From DASUBN01 sp964584665 (lineage in GTDB: Bacteria; Pseudomonadota; Gammaproteobacteria; Natronospirales; REEB76), in NCBI GenBank assembly GCA_964584665.1, contig CAZPAO010000030.1, positions 1 to 26,440 on the forward strand: DNA of 26,440 nt, written 5' to 3'. Of this stretch, positions 7,851-15,719 are shown in pieces. Position numbers and translations under genes: made by a program. Under the pieces are notes generated by a model. It ran no database searches and was not told the origin of the DNA. It saw nothing but the letters and a program-made list of their open reading frames with translations. Numbering within the stretch: the stretch's first letter is position 1; each line of letters starts with the position of its first letter.

Positions 7851-9569
7851 ATGGATGAGATGAAGACAACCGTGAGCTTCCAGCCCATGCACACGCGTTT
7901 GGCTGAGATGCTGTTGCATCCCTACGTGCTGTTCTGCCTCATCCCGCTCCTGGTGTATCTGCCGCAGGGTTTCAACATCGGCCCGGTCAACGACGGCTGG
8001 ATCATGCTGGCCACCACCCTGAAGCCGCATGGCCTGCGTGTGCCGGACACCACCCGCATCTTCGGCAGCTTCGCCCGGAGCGTCGGCATACTTATCTCGA
8101 GCGACAGCTTCGTCGGCTGGCAGTCCGTGCTGCTGGTCCTGACGATCCTCCGGGGCATCATCTTCTATGAACTCGGGCGCCTGTTCCTGCCCGGCAACCG
8201 GCTGTTCGCGCTCGTCTTCGGACTGTGCGCCCTGTTCCATCCGCTCGACAACATGTTCTTCTGGGTGGACGCCAGCGGCATCGACCTCGCCTTCCTGGCC
8301 CTGGGCTTGAGCTGCCTCTGCGCGCTCGCCTACCTCGAGAACGGCAAGCGCAGCTATCTCGTGGGCGCAGTGCTGCTGCAGGTCGTGACGGCGTTCTCGT
8401 ACACGGCATTCATGCTGCTCATGTTCGCCATCCCGGTGGGGGCGTGGATATTGCGGCGCATGGAGGGCCAGCGTAAGTCGCCGCTCTACCTGGCCGAGAT
8501 CTGCACCGGCCCCTTCGTGCTGCTGGTCGTGCAGGCGTATCTCGCCGCGCGCGGCGTGGGACGCGAAGGCAAGGTGCTGGACCTGCATGCCGCCAAGGTG
8601 CTGTCGGGGTTCGATGCCCAGGTCCATCACCTGCTTCCGAACCTGGCGTCGGTGTTCGAGCATTTCCAGCCGCAATACCTGCTCATCGTGATCGCGGTCT
8701 CGATCCTTGGCCTGGGGGTGGCGTTCCTCGTGGAGAGGCAGACGCGCGAGGCCGAGGCGGTGGAGCAGCCGAAGCGCGACATCCGCTTCTATGCGGTGCT
8801 GGTCCTGGGCTTGCTGGCCCTGGCGCTGGTCTCGTACCTGCCGTTCGCCGTATCCGACGTGCGCAACGGCGATCGCCGGCAGATGTTCGCGGCGGGCATC
8901 TTCATATGTACCGCGGTGCTGGTGCCGTTCTTCTGCTGCTTGCGCGGACAGCCGTGGCCGCGCCGCCTGCAGGTCGTGCTGGTGGCCGTGCTCGCCTTGT
9001 TCGTCTGCGCCACAGGACTGATGAAGCGTGAGCCCTGGGTGGCGCAATACCGGCACCAGGAACGCCTGCTGGCGGCCGTCGCGCAGCTGGTGCCGGACCC
9101 GCCGGAACAGGCGACGATCGTGGTGCAGCTGCACAGCAGGCCGCAGAGCAAGCTATTGGCGGGGTTCTATAACCGGAAGGTCGCTTTCATGACGGCGTTG
9201 CGCTTCATGTATGGACGCGTGGCCCAGGACGCCGACAAGCACGAAGAGAAGCTCGGCATCCGGGGCACCTTCGCGCCGGTCCGCGGCGAACCGTTCAGTT
9301 TCTCGAAGGACAGCCTCACGGTCCAGAACGCGCTCCACCCCAAGAACTCGCTGACCGTGCCTTACGCGCAACTCTTCGTCGTGGACTATCCCGCGGAGGG
9401 CGAGCCGAGACTGCTGACGCGGACCGAGCTGCAGGCTCTGGCGCCTGCGGGGACGGACCTATCGGACTACAAGCCGGACGCAGTCGCGGCGGCCCCGGAC
9501 AAGCGCAGCATCGCCTGCACGATGTTCGAGCGGCGTTACCGCCCCGATTATTGCTTCCCCGTGCGTTGA
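7851..9569 (+). CDS. Polytopic membrane protein, probable GT-C-type glycosyltransferase (A)
   Basis: This 572-aa protein has about ten hydrophobic helices in residues ~24-392, then a ~175-residue soluble tail that ends with a Cys-containing FERRYRPDYCFP segment. The first outer loop carries an acidic motif, GPVNDGWIM (Asp48), where GT-C enzymes such as ArnT and PMTs place their catalytic Asp. I cannot assign it to a named family from sequence alone. It starts 3 bp after the flippase gene and is last in the wecE operon, the place where the sugar acceptor transferase would be expected. Its 3' end overlaps by 22 bp the convergent gene for a protein of almost the same length and plan. The GT-C role is inference from topology and context. 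Confidence 0.7.
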   Translation: MDEMKTTVSFQPMHTRLAEMLLHPYVLFCLIPLLVYLPQGFNIGPVNDGWIMLATTLKPHGLRVPDTTRIFGSFARSVGILISSDSFVGWQSVLLVLTILRGIIFYELGRLFLPGNRLFALVFGLCALFHPLDNMFFWVDASGIDLAFLALGLSCLCALAYLENGKRSYLVGAVLLQVVTAFSYTAFMLLMFAIPVGAWILRRMEGQRKSPLYLAEICTGPFVLLVVQAYLAARGVGREGKVLDLHAAKVLSGFDAQVHHLLPNLASVFEHFQPQYLLIVIAVSILGLGVAFLVERQTREAEAVEQPKRDIRFYAVLVLGLLALALVSYLPFAVSDVRNGDRRQMFAAGIFICTAVLVPFFCCLRGQPWPRRLQVVLVAVLALFVCATGLMKREPWVAQYRHQERLLAAVAQLVPDPPEQATIVVQLHSRPQSKLLAGFYNRKVAFMTALRFMYGRVAQDADKHEEKLGIRGTFAPVRGEPFSFSKDSLTVQNALHPKNSLTVPYAQLFVVDYPAEGEPRLLTRTELQALAPAGTDLSDYKPDAVAAAPDKRSIACTMFERRYRPDYCFPVR

Positions 9570-11263
9570 GGCTCAGGCCTGCGTTGCAGACTGCAGAGGG
9601 CCGTGCCGTCGAGGAAGTGCTGCATGGGCACCACGCTGATGCCGGCGGACTGGGTGGTGTGAGCCAGCTGGGCACGACACCAATCCGGGCGGCCCAGCAT
9701 CAAGGCGTGCGGGTTATCCACCATCGCATCCATAATCTCGTAGCCGTGGCTCACCCCCAGGCCGGACACCTGCTGATAGAAGCCGGGTGAGAACGTGTTC
9801 CACCCGAGCCGGAGCTGACGGAACCTGATGTCGGGTTCCCGCAGCGGGTTGAGCCGTTCCAGTTGCAGGCCGTGATGGGGCTGGACCAGCACGATGTCGT
9901 CCTGGTAGCTGCCGTTCAGCACGTCGATCTTCTGCACCACCGGCAGGTCAGACCGTCGCTTCCTGAAATCCATGTGTGGCGCGGCGGCCAGGTACAGCGC
10001 TGCGCCGGCGATGCAGAGTCCCGCGCTTATCAGCAGCGGGACATAGCGGCGTACGGGCGAGGCGACTTCCGCGCGCTGGAAATCCCGCGCGGCGATGAGC
10101 AGGGCTGCGAAGCCCAGGGCCGTGGCGAAAGGCGATGCGACCCGTACCGGGAACAGGAACTCCGCCTTCATGAGGGCGAAGACCAGCATGCAGTAGAACG
10201 GGATCGCGGCCCCGATGATCCTCAAGGCGAGCGGCCGGCGGGGTACCAGCAGGAACAAGGCGATCGAACTCAGCAGGAGCAGGAAGTAAGACTCGATCTT
10301 GAGGAACGGCCTGACGAAGGTCTCATGCAGGAGCGGGCCGGAAGCGAGCGGTCTCGGGTCGGCGTGGGCTACCAGCGTGCCCAGGGTGTCGGTGTTGTAG
10401 ATGCGCTCATCCAGGAAGTCCCATCCATAGAAGCTGCGGATGTAGGCGACTTTCCAGTGGATGGACTTGAGCACCTTATGGTTGTGTATTAAGGCGCGCT
10501 TCCTGGGCATGTTCAGCTTGGTCAGGTAACCGCGGGCTGCATTGAACGCATAGAACTGCTTCTCGGCCACCGGCTGCAACTCAGCCCGGTAGAAGTACTC
10601 GTAGCCCGTGTTGAGGGCGCTCGGCGCCAGGAACAGCATCCCGATCACCGCGATCCGCTTGATCTCGTCGATGCGCGGCGACGCGGCGTAGGTGCACCAG
10701 GCCGCATACAGCCCGACCGGGAACATGAACGCCAGGGTGCCCAGCGCCACTTGCGGACGCACCCACGTCCCGAGCACGAACAGCAGGCCGAACAGGAGGT
10801 ACAGCCGGTAATCCTTCTTGCCGTCCATCATGCTGGTGAACGCGAGCATCAGCCCCGTCGTGCACAGCATCACGCCGGTCGAGGTGTAGTCCAGCGAGAT
10901 GAGGAACAGCAGGTAATAGACGAGGAAGAGGGCTGCATACAGCCAGGCCAGCCAGCTCGCCTTGAAGGCCTTGGATATCAAGCTGAGCCAGACGTAGATG
11001 CACAGCACATGGCAGGCGTACAAGGCCGCGCCGAACCAGGGCACGGACGGCACGTGCACGTAGAGCACATGCAGGAGGTCGGTGAACAGCAGCCCCAGGA
11101 ACTGCACGTGCAAGCCGTTCATGGCGTAGTCCCGCAGCAGCACGCAGTCGTTGTCCGTGAAGCGGATCGGGCAGAACGCGATGACCAGCGCCACATAGGC
11201 GATGGAGACGGCTGCAAGACCCAGCGGCAGCCGGAGTCGGGCGAAAGAGACCGATGACTTCAC
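9548..11263 (-). CDS. Polytopic membrane protein, probable GT-C-type glycosyltransferase (B)
   Basis: This 571-aa protein has many hydrophobic helices in residues ~12-428 and a ~140-residue soluble C-terminal region. The first outer loop carries RFTDNDCVLLRDY (Asp37, Asp39), again the position of the catalytic Asp in GT-C enzymes. Protein A has the same length, tail size and acidic first loop, but the two are not obviously alike in sequence, so they may be distant paralogues with different sugar or acceptor targets. The GTG start has AGGAG 9 nt upstream. The gene lies 37 bp after the pteridine reductase on the same strand and probably shares its transcript. Function is inferred from topology and from the neighbouring sugar genes. 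Confidence 0.65.
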   Translation of the reverse strand: MKSSVSFARLRLPLGLAAVSIAYVALVIAFCPIRFTDNDCVLLRDYAMNGLHVQFLGLLFTDLLHVLYVHVPSVPWFGAALYACHVLCIYVWLSLISKAFKASWLAWLYAALFLVYYLLFLISLDYTSTGVMLCTTGLMLAFTSMMDGKKDYRLYLLFGLLFVLGTWVRPQVALGTLAFMFPVGLYAAWCTYAASPRIDEIKRIAVIGMLFLAPSALNTGYEYFYRAELQPVAEKQFYAFNAARGYLTKLNMPRKRALIHNHKVLKSIHWKVAYIRSFYGWDFLDERIYNTDTLGTLVAHADPRPLASGPLLHETFVRPFLKIESYFLLLLSSIALFLLVPRRPLALRIIGAAIPFYCMLVFALMKAEFLFPVRVASPFATALGFAALLIAARDFQRAEVASPVRRYVPLLISAGLCIAGAALYLAAAPHMDFRKRRSDLPVVQKIDVLNGSYQDDIVLVQPHHGLQLERLNPLREPDIRFRQLRLGWNTFSPGFYQQVSGLGVSHGYEIMDAMVDNPHALMLGRPDWCRAQLAHTTQSAGISVVPMQHFLDGTALCSLQRRPEPQRTGKQ

Positions 11264-11300
11264 TGCAGATATCTCCTGGCTTGGATAACGGGGCTGGATG

Positions 11301-12050
11301 TCACCAGCCGATGCTGCGGCCGCCGTCCACCGCGAGTATCTGCCCCGTCACGTAGTCCGCGTCCCGCACCAGGTAGAGGATCGCCCCGGCGACGTCTTCC
11401 GGCGAGCCCTTGCGCTTGAGTGCCGTGGCTTCGAGGATGGACTTCTTGGTGGCTGCGTCCATCGGCGCCTCCGGCCACAGCACCGGACCCGGCGCCACGC
11501 CGTTCACGCGGATCTCCGGCCCCAGTTCCTTCGCCAGCGAGAGGGTGAGCATCACCAGGCCCGCCTTGGCGGCGCAATACACCGTGTGCTCCCTGAGCGG
11601 CCGGTAGGCGTGGATGTCGATCATGTTCACGATGCTGCCGTGGTTCTTCTTCAGGTGCACGGCGGCGGCCTGGGCCAGGAACAAAGGCGCCTTCAGGTTG
11701 CTGCCCACGAGGTCGTCCCAGTCATCCTCGGTGATGGCGCCGACGGGTGTGGGGCGGAAGCTGGAGGCATTGTTCACCAGCACGTCCAGCCCGTCCCACT
11801 GCAGCGCGGCTTTGACCAAGGATTCGAGTCCCTGGGTGTTGCCGAGGTCCGCCTGGGCGATGGCCGCCGAGTCCGGGCGCAGCGCGTTCAGTTCGGCGGC
11901 GAGCGCCGTCGCCTCCGCCTCGGACTTGTTGTAGTGCAGCAGGAGGTTCATGCCCTCCGCGTGCAGCGCGCGGGCAGTGGCCGCGCCCAGGCGTTTCGCG
12001 GCGCCGGTCACGAGCGCGGTGCGGCCGGAGAGCTTTGAGTTATCCTTCAT
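11301..12050 (-). CDS. Pteridine reductase (SDR family, PTR1/FolM-like)
   Basis: This 249-aa short-chain dehydrogenase probably reduces dihydropterins or dihydrofolate with NADPH. The cofactor motif is TGAAKRLG (residues 15-22), whose Arg is typical of NADPH-using pteridine reductases. NNAS follows at 93-96. The catalytic set is Asp145 (NMIDIHAYRP), Tyr158 and Lys162 (YCAAK). An Asp in place of the usual SDR Ser is the hallmark of PTR1/FolM enzymes and separates it from FabG-type reductases. The C-terminal GGRSIGW fits. It belongs functionally with folB and folK, but is now separated from them by the sugar genes. It is divergent from the MidA gene with only 24 bp between them, so promoters must overlap or lie inside coding DNA. 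Confidence 0.9.
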   Translation of the reverse strand: MKDNSKLSGRTALVTGAAKRLGAATARALHAEGMNLLLHYNKSEAEATALAAELNALRPDSAAIAQADLGNTQGLESLVKAALQWDGLDVLVNNASSFRPTPVGAITEDDWDDLVGSNLKAPLFLAQAAAVHLKKNHGSIVNMIDIHAYRPLREHTVYCAAKAGLVMLTLSLAKELGPEIRVNGVAPGPVLWPEAPMDAATKKSILEATALKRKGSPEDVAGAILYLVRDADYVTGQILAVDGGRSIGW

Positions 12051-12074
12051 GGGGCATCATTAGAGCAGAAATCC

Positions 12075-13241
12075 TTGCCACCCATCAGCCCATCCATCAG
12101 CGACCTGCCGGTCCCTGCGCCCGACGCGACGGCCCACAGCCGGCGCGTGGCGGAGCACGTGCGGGCCGCCATCCGCAGCGCCGGCGGACTGATCCCCTTC
12201 AGCCGCTACATGGAACTTGCGCTGTATGCGCCGGGCCTCGGCTACTACAGCGCCGGCGCACGCAAGTTCGGCATCGCCGGGGACTTCATCACCGCGCCGG
12301 AACTCTCGCCGCTCTTCTCCCGCTGTCTCGCGCGCCAGTGCGCGGAAGTGCTCACCGCCCTCGGCGGCGGCGCCATCCTGGAGTTGGGCGCCGGCTCCGG
12401 CGTCATGGCCGCGGACATGTTGCTGGAGCTGCAAGCGCTCGGGCATCTCCCGGAGGAATACCTCATCCTGGAAGTGAGCGCCGACCTCAGGGAGCGCCAG
12501 CGGCAGACGCTCGCCGCCAAGGCCACCGCCCTGGCCTCGCGCGTGCGCTGGCTGGATGCCGTGCCGGAGGAGTTCCTGGGCATCATCCTCGGCAACGAAG
12601 TGCTGGATGCCCTGCCGGTGGAGCGCATCCTCAAGACCCACAGGGGCTATGAGCAGTATTGCGTGGAAGAAGAGGGCGAAGGTTTCGCTTGGGCCTCGAG
12701 GCCGGTGGGCGAACAACTGGCCGCGACCCTCGCCGCCTTCGAGACCACGCTCGCCAAGCCTCTCGCCACAGGCTATGTCACCGAGATCTGCCTCAGCGCC
12801 GCGCCGCTGGTGGGGACCCTGGCCGCCGCACTCACACGTGGCGCGCTGCTGCTCCTGGACTACGGCTATCCCCGCGCCGCCTACTACCACCCGGAGCGTT
12901 CCATGGGCACGCTCATGTGCCATTACCGCCAGCGCGCCCACGCCGATCCCTTCCTCTATCCCGGCCTGCAGGACATCACCGCCCACGTGGACTTCACCGC
13001 GGTGGCGGAAGCGGCCACGGTCTCCGGGCTCGAACTCGCGGGTTACACCACCCAGGCTCACTTCCTCATGGCCCTCGGCATCGCCGGGATGGCGGGAGGG
13101 GACATGCGGGCAGCCCAGCAGGTGAAGCTCCTCACGCTGCCGGAGGAGATGGGCGAGCGCTTCAAGGCCATCGGTTTCAGCAAGGGCCTGGAGGCGGGCC
13201 TGAGCGGTTTCGCGCTCCGGGACTTGAGCCGCACGCTATAA
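12075..13241 (+). CDS. MidA/NDUFAF7-family SAM-dependent methyltransferase
   Basis: The 388-aa protein belongs to the family of human NDUFAF7 (MidA), which methylates an Arg of a complex I subunit; in bacteria the substrate is generally unknown. Visible motifs are IPFSRYMELALYAPGLGYYS, GDFITAPELSPLF, the SAM-binding loop ILELGAGSGVMAADM, LGNEVLDALPVERI and LLLDYGYPRAAYY. The only start upstream of the conserved region is the TTG at 12075; the first ATG lies inside the conserved region, so a TTG start is likely but unproved. It is divergent from the pteridine reductase, a pairing common in gammaproteobacteria. A TATAAT at its 3' end may serve the next operon. Confidence 0.9.
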   Translation: MPPISPSISDLPVPAPDATAHSRRVAEHVRAAIRSAGGLIPFSRYMELALYAPGLGYYSAGARKFGIAGDFITAPELSPLFSRCLARQCAEVLTALGGGAILELGAGSGVMAADMLLELQALGHLPEEYLILEVSADLRERQRQTLAAKATALASRVRWLDAVPEEFLGIILGNEVLDALPVERILKTHRGYEQYCVEEEGEGFAWASRPVGEQLAATLAAFETTLAKPLATGYVTEICLSAAPLVGTLAAALTRGALLLLDYGYPRAAYYHPERSMGTLMCHYRQRAHADPFLYPGLQDITAHVDFTAVAEAATVSGLELAGYTTQAHFLMALGIAGMAGGDMRAAQQVKLLTLPEEMGERFKAIGFSKGLEAGLSGFALRDLSRTL

Positions 13242-13242
13242 T
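13237..13242 (+). promoter_or_regulatory. Possible -10 box for the acyl-modification operon
   Basis: A perfect TATAAT overlaps the stop codon of the MidA gene, 43-63 bp before the candidate starts of the next gene. No good -35 hexamer stands 16-18 bp upstream, so it would be a weak or activator-dependent promoter. It supports separate transcription of 13285-15971. Confidence 0.4.
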
Positions 13243-13284
13243 TCCCGTCGCTGGCCGGGTCCACCGGACCTCATCCATGCAGGG

Positions 13285-14226
13285 ATGGACAAGCGCGCGA
13301 TGCAAAATTTCCTGGACATGCTGCCGGCGGGCCAGCGCGAATCGTTCGGCATCAGCGAGATCACCGATCCCGAGCGCCTGGCCTTAGCGCGCGCCACCGC
13401 CTTCACCTGGGCCGGCGACCCCGGCCGCGTGTGCCTCGCCCTGAACCGCGAGTATTTCGCGCAGGCCCTGGCGAACGAGAACATCGTCGCCATCATCGCG
13501 CCGCGCCATGCCGTCACCCCCGGCGCCGCCGGCCGCAAGGCCGTGATCGTGGCGGACAAGGCGACCGACCTCTTCTACGCCGTCCACAACGCCGCGATCC
13601 ACGCGCAGGGCACGCCGCCCGCGCCCCGGCGCGAGATCCACCCCACTGCCCGCGTCGCGCCGGACGCGCGCCTGCTCGGCGGCGACATCCGCATAGGCGC
13701 AGGCAGCGTGGTGCACGAGGGCTGCCTGCTGATCGGCCCGCTCGAGATCGGGCCGGACTGCACCATCATGCCCGGCGTCATGCTCGGCACCGACGGCATG
13801 TTCTCCAAGGAGATCCTCGGCCGCAAGCTCCACATCGCCCATTTCGGCGGCGTCAGGCTCGGCCAGAACTGCATCGTCCACGCCGGCACCAACATCTCGA
13901 AGTCCGTGAACCACGGCGAGTTCACGGACATCGGCGATGACGTGAGCATCGGCATCGGCGTCAACATCGGGCATGATAGCGTCATCGGCCCGGGCACGGA
14001 CATCTCCGGCCGCGTCATGCTGGCCGGGCGCGTGGAAGTGGGCCGGGGCTGCTGGCTGGGCGCGGGCGCCATCCTCTCCAACGCCATCGAGGTCGGCGAT
14101 GGCGCCAAGATACGCATCGGCTCTATCGTGATCAGCGACGTGCCCGCCGGTGCCGACGTCTCTGGTAACTTCGCCCAGGACCACAACCAGCGGCTGCGCG
14201 AACTGGCGAAGGCGGCGCGCAAGTGA
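13285..14226 (+). CDS. LpxD-like left-handed beta-helix acyltransferase
   Basis: The 313-aa protein has an N-terminal alpha/beta domain (to ~115) and then a hexapeptide-repeat left-handed beta-helix (~118-295), with a short helical tail. It follows the plan of LpxD, the acyl-ACP-dependent N-acyltransferase of lipid A: LGTDGMF at 168-173 recalls LpxD GSDGFGF, and IGHDSVIG (His230) aligns with IAHNVVIG around the catalytic His. A second His lies at 186 (HIAHFGG). It lies in an operon with an ACP and a KAS III but with no lpxA, fabZ or bamA nearby, so it is probably not the housekeeping LpxD. It probably acylates an amino sugar, perhaps the WecE product. The start is uncertain: the ATG at 13285 or 13300. 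Confidence 0.8.
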   Translation: MDKRAMQNFLDMLPAGQRESFGISEITDPERLALARATAFTWAGDPGRVCLALNREYFAQALANENIVAIIAPRHAVTPGAAGRKAVIVADKATDLFYAVHNAAIHAQGTPPAPRREIHPTARVAPDARLLGGDIRIGAGSVVHEGCLLIGPLEIGPDCTIMPGVMLGTDGMFSKEILGRKLHIAHFGGVRLGQNCIVHAGTNISKSVNHGEFTDIGDDVSIGIGVNIGHDSVIGPGTDISGRVMLAGRVEVGRGCWLGAGAILSNAIEVGDGAKIRIGSIVISDVPAGADVSGNFAQDHNQRLRELAKAARK

Positions 14227-14765
14227 ACAAGCCGCGTTTCGTCTTCAAAGCCACGCGGGACTACCTGCACAGCACCACCCTGTTCGACATGATCCTCGAG
14301 CAGGCTGAGCCCGCGCCGGAGCGCATCGACTTCCGCTTCGCCCGCCGCACGGATCGCGTGTGCCGGATCGTCGCGGAGCCGCCCAGCCAGGACAAGCTGG
14401 TGGCGAGCTACGCGGATTCCACGCACAAGTTCTATGCCGTCGAGACCCCGGAGCCCATCACCGAGCGGGTGCCCTACGACGAGGACGCGTTGGCGGTGCA
14501 TTTCAGGCTCGATGGCAGGGCCATCCAGGCTGGTCCCGTGCCGGGCTACTCCTTCATCGAGTGCGTGGTGGCCGCCTACAAGCGGCTCCTCATCTCGCTC
14601 CACGGTAAGCACCGCTTCGCCTTCGTCCGCCTCAGCCTCGCGCACGTGCCGCAGGGGCCGTTCACGATCGTCTTCGCGCGGGAGCTGGGAGGCGGGTTCT
14701 ACCAGGGGACGATCAGCGATGGCGGGACCGAGATCGGCAGCATCTTCTTCGGGAAGTGGCAATGA
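14223..14765 (+). CDS. Unrecognised 180-aa protein in the ACP/KAS III operon
   Basis: I do not recognise this protein. It is 180 aa, mixed in composition, with no signal peptide and no membrane helix. A basic N-terminal stretch is followed by what looks like alternating beta-strands, and the C-terminus is Gly- and aromatic-rich (FARELGGGFYQG ... GSIFFGKW). The GTG start overlaps the upstream stop (GTGA) and its own stop overlaps the next ATG (ATGA), so it is coupled on both sides and is clearly a real component of the operon. A role in processing or handing over the acyl group is possible. A hot-dog-type dehydratase/thioesterase fold was considered, but no motif supports it. Confidence 0.8.
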   Translation: MNKPRFVFKATRDYLHSTTLFDMILEQAEPAPERIDFRFARRTDRVCRIVAEPPSQDKLVASYADSTHKFYAVETPEPITERVPYDEDALAVHFRLDGRAIQAGPVPGYSFIECVVAAYKRLLISLHGKHRFAFVRLSLAHVPQGPFTIVFARELGGGFYQGTISDGGTEIGSIFFGKWQ

Positions 14766-15688
14766 TAGGCATCACCGACATCGCCTCGTATGTCCCCGCG
14801 GCCTCCGTGTCCAACCTGGATCGGGCGGCCATCGCGGGCAAGGCACCTGATTTCATCACGGACAAGATCGGGTTCACGCGGGTGGCCCGCAAGGCGCCGG
14901 CCGAGGACACCTCCGACCTCTGCGTGCGTGCCTTCGAGGCGCTGCTGGCCAAGCGGCCGCTGGAGCGCGAAGCGATCGACTGCCTCATCGTCTGCACCCA
15001 GAACCCGGACGACCACGGCCTGCCGCACACCTCGGCGGTGGTCCACGCCAAGCTAGGCTTGGGCCAGGGAGTCGCTGCGTTCGATATCTCGCTCGGTTGC
15101 TCCGGTTTCGTCTACGGTCTCAGCATCGCGACGGCCTTCATGCAGGCCCAGGGCCTGCGCCGCGGCCTGCTGTTCACGGCCGATCCCTATTCGAAGGTGC
15201 TCGCGCCGGAGGACTACGACACGGAGCTCCTGTTCGGCGACGCTGCCGCAGTGACTTACCTCACCGATGCCCCCGTGTATCGCGCGCTCAAGTCGCGCTT
15301 CGCCTCCGACGGCAAGTTGCGGCATTCCATCCAGGTATCGTCCGAGAGCGGCAAGCTCTCCATGTTGGGCAGCAACGTCTTCAAGTTCACCATGACCGTA
15401 GTGCCGGAACAGATCGAGGCCTGTCTGAAGGACAACAGTCTCTCCAAGGGCGAGGTGGACCTCTATCTCTTCCATCAGGGCAGCAAGTTCATCGTCGACA
15501 ACTTGGGCCGCAAGTTGGGTCTGCTCCCTGAACAGGCTCCTTTCGAGGCGGCCGAACTGGGGAACACGGTGTCGTCCACGCTGCCGCTGATGTTGGAGAG
15601 GAGGATTACAGACGGCCCGAAGCGCATACTATTGAGCGGTTTCGGTGTCGGTCTTTCCTGGGCCACGACCGTATTAGAGAGGGCGTAA
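14762..15688 (+). CDS. 3-oxoacyl-ACP synthase III (KAS III / FabH-like)
   Basis: KAS III enzymes condense an acyl-CoA or acyl starter with malonyl-ACP. The 308-aa product has the full catalytic triad: Cys113 (SLGCSGFVYG), His238 (LFHQGS) and Asn268 (ELGNTVSS). HQGS replaces the HQAN of primary-metabolism FabH, and the acyl-pocket region differs, suggesting a special starter unit. The ATG at 14762 overlaps the upstream stop; an in-frame GTG at 14756 is less likely. Its place beside a private ACP and an LpxD-like transferase, away from other fab genes, argues against the housekeeping FabH. It probably makes a short or unusual (for example 3-oxo or 3-hydroxy) acyl group for a glycan; that product is inference. 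Confidence 0.9.
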   Translation: MIGITDIASYVPAASVSNLDRAAIAGKAPDFITDKIGFTRVARKAPAEDTSDLCVRAFEALLAKRPLEREAIDCLIVCTQNPDDHGLPHTSAVVHAKLGLGQGVAAFDISLGCSGFVYGLSIATAFMQAQGLRRGLLFTADPYSKVLAPEDYDTELLFGDAAAVTYLTDAPVYRALKSRFASDGKLRHSIQVSSESGKLSMLGSNVFKFTMTVVPEQIEACLKDNSLSKGEVDLYLFHQGSKFIVDNLGRKLGLLPEQAPFEAAELGNTVSSTLPLMLERRITDGPKRILLSGFGVGLSWATTVLERA

Positions 15689-15719
15689 CTGCCCGGATAG
15701 CCACTGAGAGGAGCTGATC

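Noticed and set aside
6426..9134. A 902-codon open frame on the minus strand opposite the glycosyltransferase, flippase and GT-C genes
   Set aside because: Its translation is dominated by His, Gln, Arg and Glu with no domain, and it lies antisense to three well-supported genes. It is a by-product of high G+C codon use.
12051..12074. A divergent promoter pair in the pteridine reductase/MidA gap
   Set aside because: Only 24 bp are available and no -10/-35 pair can be read; any promoters must lie within the coding regions.
13285..14226. Calling this gene housekeeping lpxD
   Set aside because: The lpxD neighbours (bamA, skp, fabZ, lpxA) are absent, and it is coupled to an ACP and KAS III operon; LpxD-like is as far as the sequence goes.
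14762..15688. Calling this gene housekeeping fabH
   Set aside because: There are no plsX, fabD or fabG neighbours, and the HQGS motif and private ACP point to a specialised KAS III.
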